Shown here: positions 63,746 to 64,000 of the stretch, in pieces
Layout: each line of letters starts with the position of its first letter
Position numbering within the stretch: position 1 is the stretch's first letter
From: Ancylobacter polymorphus
GTDB taxonomy: Bacteria; Pseudomonadota; Alphaproteobacteria; Rhizobiales; Xanthobacteraceae
Reading direction: 5' to 3'
Assembly (NCBI RefSeq): GCF_030813495.1
Contig: NZ_JAUSUI010000002.1
Location: 496,001-560,000 of the forward strand
Length of the DNA: 64,000 nt
The notes under the pieces: model-generated
What the model was told of the DNA's origin: nothing
Seen by the model: only the letters and a program-made list of their open reading frames with translations
The model's database searches: none
Translations under genes and position numbers: made by a program

Positions 63746-64000
63746 GTGAAGCCCCTCGCGATCGCGCGCGATTCCGCTGTGGCCGCCGGCCGCGCCCCCG
63801 TGCAGGGCATGCCGAAACCGGCCCTTTCCGCGCTCGACGGCATCGCCATGCTGGTCGGCATCGTGGTGGGCATCGGCATTTTCCGCACCCCGCAGATCGT
63901 CGCGCTCAACGTGTCGAGCGAATGGGCCTTTGTCGGCTTCTGGGTGATCGGCGGCCTGGTCACCCTCATCGGCGCCTTTGTCTATGCCGAACTCGGCTCG
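63746..64000 (+). CDS. APC-family permease, 3' end outside window
   Basis: The first 85 residues are visible: KPALSALDGIAMLVGIVVGIGIF, then RTPQIVALNVSSEWAFVGFWVIGGLVTLIGAFVYAELGS. The GIVVGIGIFRTP first helix with its unwound Gly motif and the following YAELG are typical of amino acid/polyamine permeases (APC superfamily). The GTG at 63746 has GGAGAG 4 bases before it; an ATG at 63734 in the same frame is possible. The substrate cannot be told from this fragment. Confidence 0.85.
   Translation, partial: MKPLAIARDSAVAAGRAPVQGMPKPALSALDGIAMLVGIVVGIGIFRTPQIVALNVSSEWAFVGFWVIGGLVTLIGAFVYAELGS

Noticed and set aside
1-64000. tRNA, rRNA or phage/transposon genes
   Set aside because: No T-loop/anticodon pattern, rRNA motif, transposase or integrase was found on either strand by eye; a tRNAscan or Infernal run would be decisive.

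Overview
The window is high-GC DNA, roughly two thirds G+C, tightly packed with genes. It looks like an alphaproteobacterial chromosome of the order Hyphomicrobiales, and the gene content would suit Xanthobacteraceae-type genera such as Ancylobacter, Starkeya or Xanthobacter. The pointers are an F0 ATP synthase block with two b-type subunits separate from F1, a full cbb3 oxidase (fixNOQP-fixGHIS) cluster behind a perfect FixK/FNR box, a separate hisZ-hisG pair, CtrA-like half-sites, and several families of GC-rich palindromic intergenic repeats. No phage, transposase, integrase, CRISPR array, rRNA or tRNA was seen. The genus is an inference.

Layout. 1-7.7 kb: end of a FUSC-type membrane protein, smc, then atpI-atpB-atpE-atpF'-atpF behind a near-consensus promoter and closed by an intrinsic terminator. 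7.7-15.4 kb: a small Cys-pair protein, a Tat-exported beta-carbonic anhydrase, a SleB-type cell-wall hydrolase, the Sua5/TsaC tRNA-modification enzyme, a histone-deacetylase-like protein, xseB, and a cassette of DUF1284, DUF1272, ICMT-like and lipase-like genes. 15.6-20.4 kb: dxs, tlyA, a DUF1097 protein and an RlmD/TrmA-type RNA methyltransferase. 20.4-26.4 kb: a DUF1194 protein, a RibBX-type riboflavin enzyme fused to an HTH domain, aroC, a CorC-like protein and a Flp pilin. 26.7-34.8 kb: hrpB, a lower-GC orphan, a class III aminotransferase, a regulator-like TPR membrane protein and a TIGR03364 oxidoreductase. 34.9-43.5 kb: hisS with a foreign-looking internal segment, hisZ-hisG, cysG, a UPF0114 protein, msrA and small envelope proteins. 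43.8-53.3 kb: the cbb3 oxidase structural and assembly genes, ending in an overlapping MFS gene that carries the copper motifs of CcoA. 53.4-57.5 kb: a three-domain Aas-like phospholipid acyltransferase coupled to a TetR regulator. 57.7-64 kb: ybaB, dnaX, an autotransporter, the 4.5S SRP RNA, an exported SAM-methyltransferase and the start of an APC permease.

The most striking candidate system is at the riboflavin gene (21371-22744). A Cro/YdaS-like HTH is fused to RibB and to a GTP cyclohydrolase II-like domain that has lost its zinc cysteines. The upstream DNA has two matching TTTC-N9-GAAA palindromes 28 bp apart. One covers the -35 of a promoter predicted to give a leaderless mRNA, and no FMN riboswitch was recognised. 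Together these suggest that the enzyme represses its own gene. Other notable points are the translationally coupled CcoA-like copper importer, the roughly 270 bp low-GC mosaic patch inside hisS, a signal-peptide-bearing methyltransferase, and a palindromic repeat with compensatory stem changes that sits inside the fixGHIS operon.
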